NCBI GenBank assembly: GCA_900556795.1
Contig: USQD01000157.1
Span: 1 to 5,329, forward strand
Direction: 5' to 3'
DNA length: 5,329 bases
Source of the DNA: an uncultured Prevotella sp.
GTDB taxonomy: Bacteria; Bacteroidota; Bacteroidia; Bacteroidales; Bacteroidaceae
Of this stretch, positions 4,100-5,329 are shown piece by piece. Each line of letters begins with the position of its first letter. The first letter of the stretch is position 1. Position numbers and translations under genes: made by a program. The notes below the pieces were generated by a model. The model was not told the origin of the DNA and did not search any database. It saw only the letters and a list, made by a program, of their open reading frames with translations.

Positions 4100-5329
4100 T
4101 TATTTACGTACGATAGTCTGAGCACGGTCTGGACCAATAGAGATGATACCGATCTTGGTCTCGAGGAACTCCTCGATGAATGCGATGTAGTCCTTGAACT
4201 CCTGTGGGAACTGATCCTCAGAAGTGAACTGGGTCATATCTGTCTTCCAGCCCTTGAACTCCTTGTATACAGGCTCAACATCATCGATTTCGTAAGGGAA
4301 ATCAGTTGTAACAGAACCATCCTTCAACTTATATGCCACGCAGGCCTTGATGGTATCGAAGCCATCGAGCACGTCGCTCTTCATCATGATGAGCTCTGTA
4401 ACACCGTCCACCATCACAGAATACTTGAGCTGTACGAGGTCGCACCAGCCGCAACGACGCTCACGTCCGGTAACAGCACCATACTCATGACCGAGTTCAC
4501 GGATCTTGGCACCTGTCTCGTCGAAGAGCTCTGTAGGGAATGGACCTGCACCAACACGGGTACAGTAAGCCTTCATGATACCGTAAACATTACCGATGCG
4601 GTTAGGACCGACACCCAGACCGATGCAGGCACCCGCACAGATGGTATTGGAAGAAGTAACGAAAGGATAAGAACCGAAGTCAACATCGAGCATGGTACCC
4701 TGAGCACCCTCGCAGAGGATATCCTTGCCGGAACGGAGCACCTTGTTGATTTCCACCTCGCTATCGATGAGCTTGAACTGCTTCAAGTATTCGATGCCCT
4801 CCATCCAGGTCTTCTCAACCTCTGTGATATCGAAGTCGGTATAACCGAGGCTTGCGATGGTCTTGAGATGAGCAGCCTTATGAGCAGCATACTTCTCCTC
4901 GAAATTGTCGAGGATATCGCCTACGCGGAGACCGTTACGGCTCACCTTATCTGTATAAGTAGGACCGATACCCTTTCCGGTAGTACCCACCTTGTTCTTA
5001 CCCTTAGAAGCCTCGATAGCAGCATCGAGCACACGATGAGTAGGCATGATGAGATGAGCCTTCTTAGAGATGAAGAGACGACTCTTGAGGTCGTGACCGC
5101 TCTTCTCCAAATCCTTAGCTTCGCCCATGAAGAGGTCTGGAGCCAAGACTACGCCATTACCAATGATGTTCACCTTACCACCCTGGAAAATACCAGAAGG
5201 GATAGAGCGGAGCACATACTTCTCGCCTTCGAACTCGAGGGTATGACCTGCGTTAGGACCACCCTGGAAACGAGCAATGACATCATACTTAGGGGTCAAC
5301 ACGTCAACCACCTTACCTTTACCTTCATC
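4100..5329 (-). CDS. purA: Adenylosuccinate synthetase, N-terminus beyond window edge
   Basis: The enzyme joins IMP and aspartate using GTP to make adenylosuccinate, the first committed step from IMP to AMP, in the cytoplasm. 409 residues are visible, starting at the DEGKGK of the conserved WGDEGKGK loop, so about 12 N-terminal residues lie right of the window. The first visible residue corresponds to catalytic Asp13 of E. coli PurA, and the histidine of NAGHTL (visible residue 29) to catalytic His41. Other family landmarks are GTTGKGIGP, EGAQGTMLD, VTSSNT, TRVGAGPFPTELFDE, TGRERRCGW, KSDVLDG and the C-terminal GPDR. The first in-frame GTG (5311) is not the true start, because conserved sequence continues upstream of it. 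The frame is open to the edge and otherwise intact. Confidence 0.96.
   Translation of the reverse strand, partial: DEGKGKVVDVLTPKYDVIARFQGGPNAGHTLEFEGEKYVLRSIPSGIFQGGKVNIIGNGVVLAPDLFMGEAKDLEKSGHDLKSRLFISKKAHLIMPTHRVLDAAIEASKGKNKVGTTGKGIGPTYTDKVSRNGLRVGDILDNFEEKYAAHKAAHLKTIASLGYTDFDITEVEKTWMEGIEYLKQFKLIDSEVEINKVLRSGKDILCEGAQGTMLDVDFGSYPFVTSSNTICAGACIGLGVGPNRIGNVYGIMKAYCTRVGAGPFPTELFDETGAKIRELGHEYGAVTGRERRCGWCDLVQLKYSVMVDGVTELIMMKSDVLDGFDTIKACVAYKLKDGSVTTDFPYEIDDVEPVYKEFKGWKTDMTQFTSEDQFPQEFKDYIAFIEEFLETKIGIISIGPDRAQTIVRK

Noticed and set aside
5294..5311. GTG at 5311 as the true purA start
   Set aside because: The conserved DEGKGK loop continues upstream in the same frame to the window edge, so the real start lies outside.

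Overview
The window looks like chromosomal DNA of a Bacteroidota gut-type bacterium, most likely the Prevotella/Segatella group. The reasons are a TAnnTTTG-type -7 promoter box, A-rich start regions without Shine-Dalgarno sequences, an HU-like protein of the Bacteroidales type, a 'smalltalk' micro-protein, and HisRS and PurA sequences of Bacteroidota character. The genus is inferred from recall of protein style, not from a search.

Layout: positions 1-1542 carry a rightward cassette of three genes. First comes an HU-like DNA-binding protein with an SDTG-repeat tail (187-738). Then follow a structured 219-nt spacer, a 30-residue smalltalk peptide (958-1050), and a T7-lysozyme-type N-acetylmuramoyl-L-alanine amidase (1111-1542). 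One promoter is visible, at 112-119, followed by a hairpin at the predicted 5' end of the mRNA. Copies of a TTAACCACTAAAAAA-like box precede the genes, and one extra copy has an ATG-to-AGG change.

Positions 1535-5329 read leftward and are metabolic or housekeeping. In transcription order they are purA (adenylosuccinate synthetase, cut by the right edge of the window), hisS (histidyl-tRNA synthetase), a terminator, and a secreted SGNH/CE12-type esterase. The esterase ends in a short piece resembling the start of a CE8 pectin methylesterase domain. The esterase and the amidase converge and overlap by 8 bp, and hairpins lie inside the overlapping coding sequence.

How the genes work together: purA and hisS are ordinary purine and translation genes. 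The esterase points to deacetylation of plant pectin. The HU/smalltalk/amidase trio is the intriguing part. I recall this trio as a recurring Bacteroidales gene set of unknown purpose, with a phage-like lytic enzyme that has no export signal and a membrane peptide that ends in a lipobox. The truncated esterase at the cassette's edge is compatible with insertion of the cassette into a longer pectin-esterase gene, but this is an inference.
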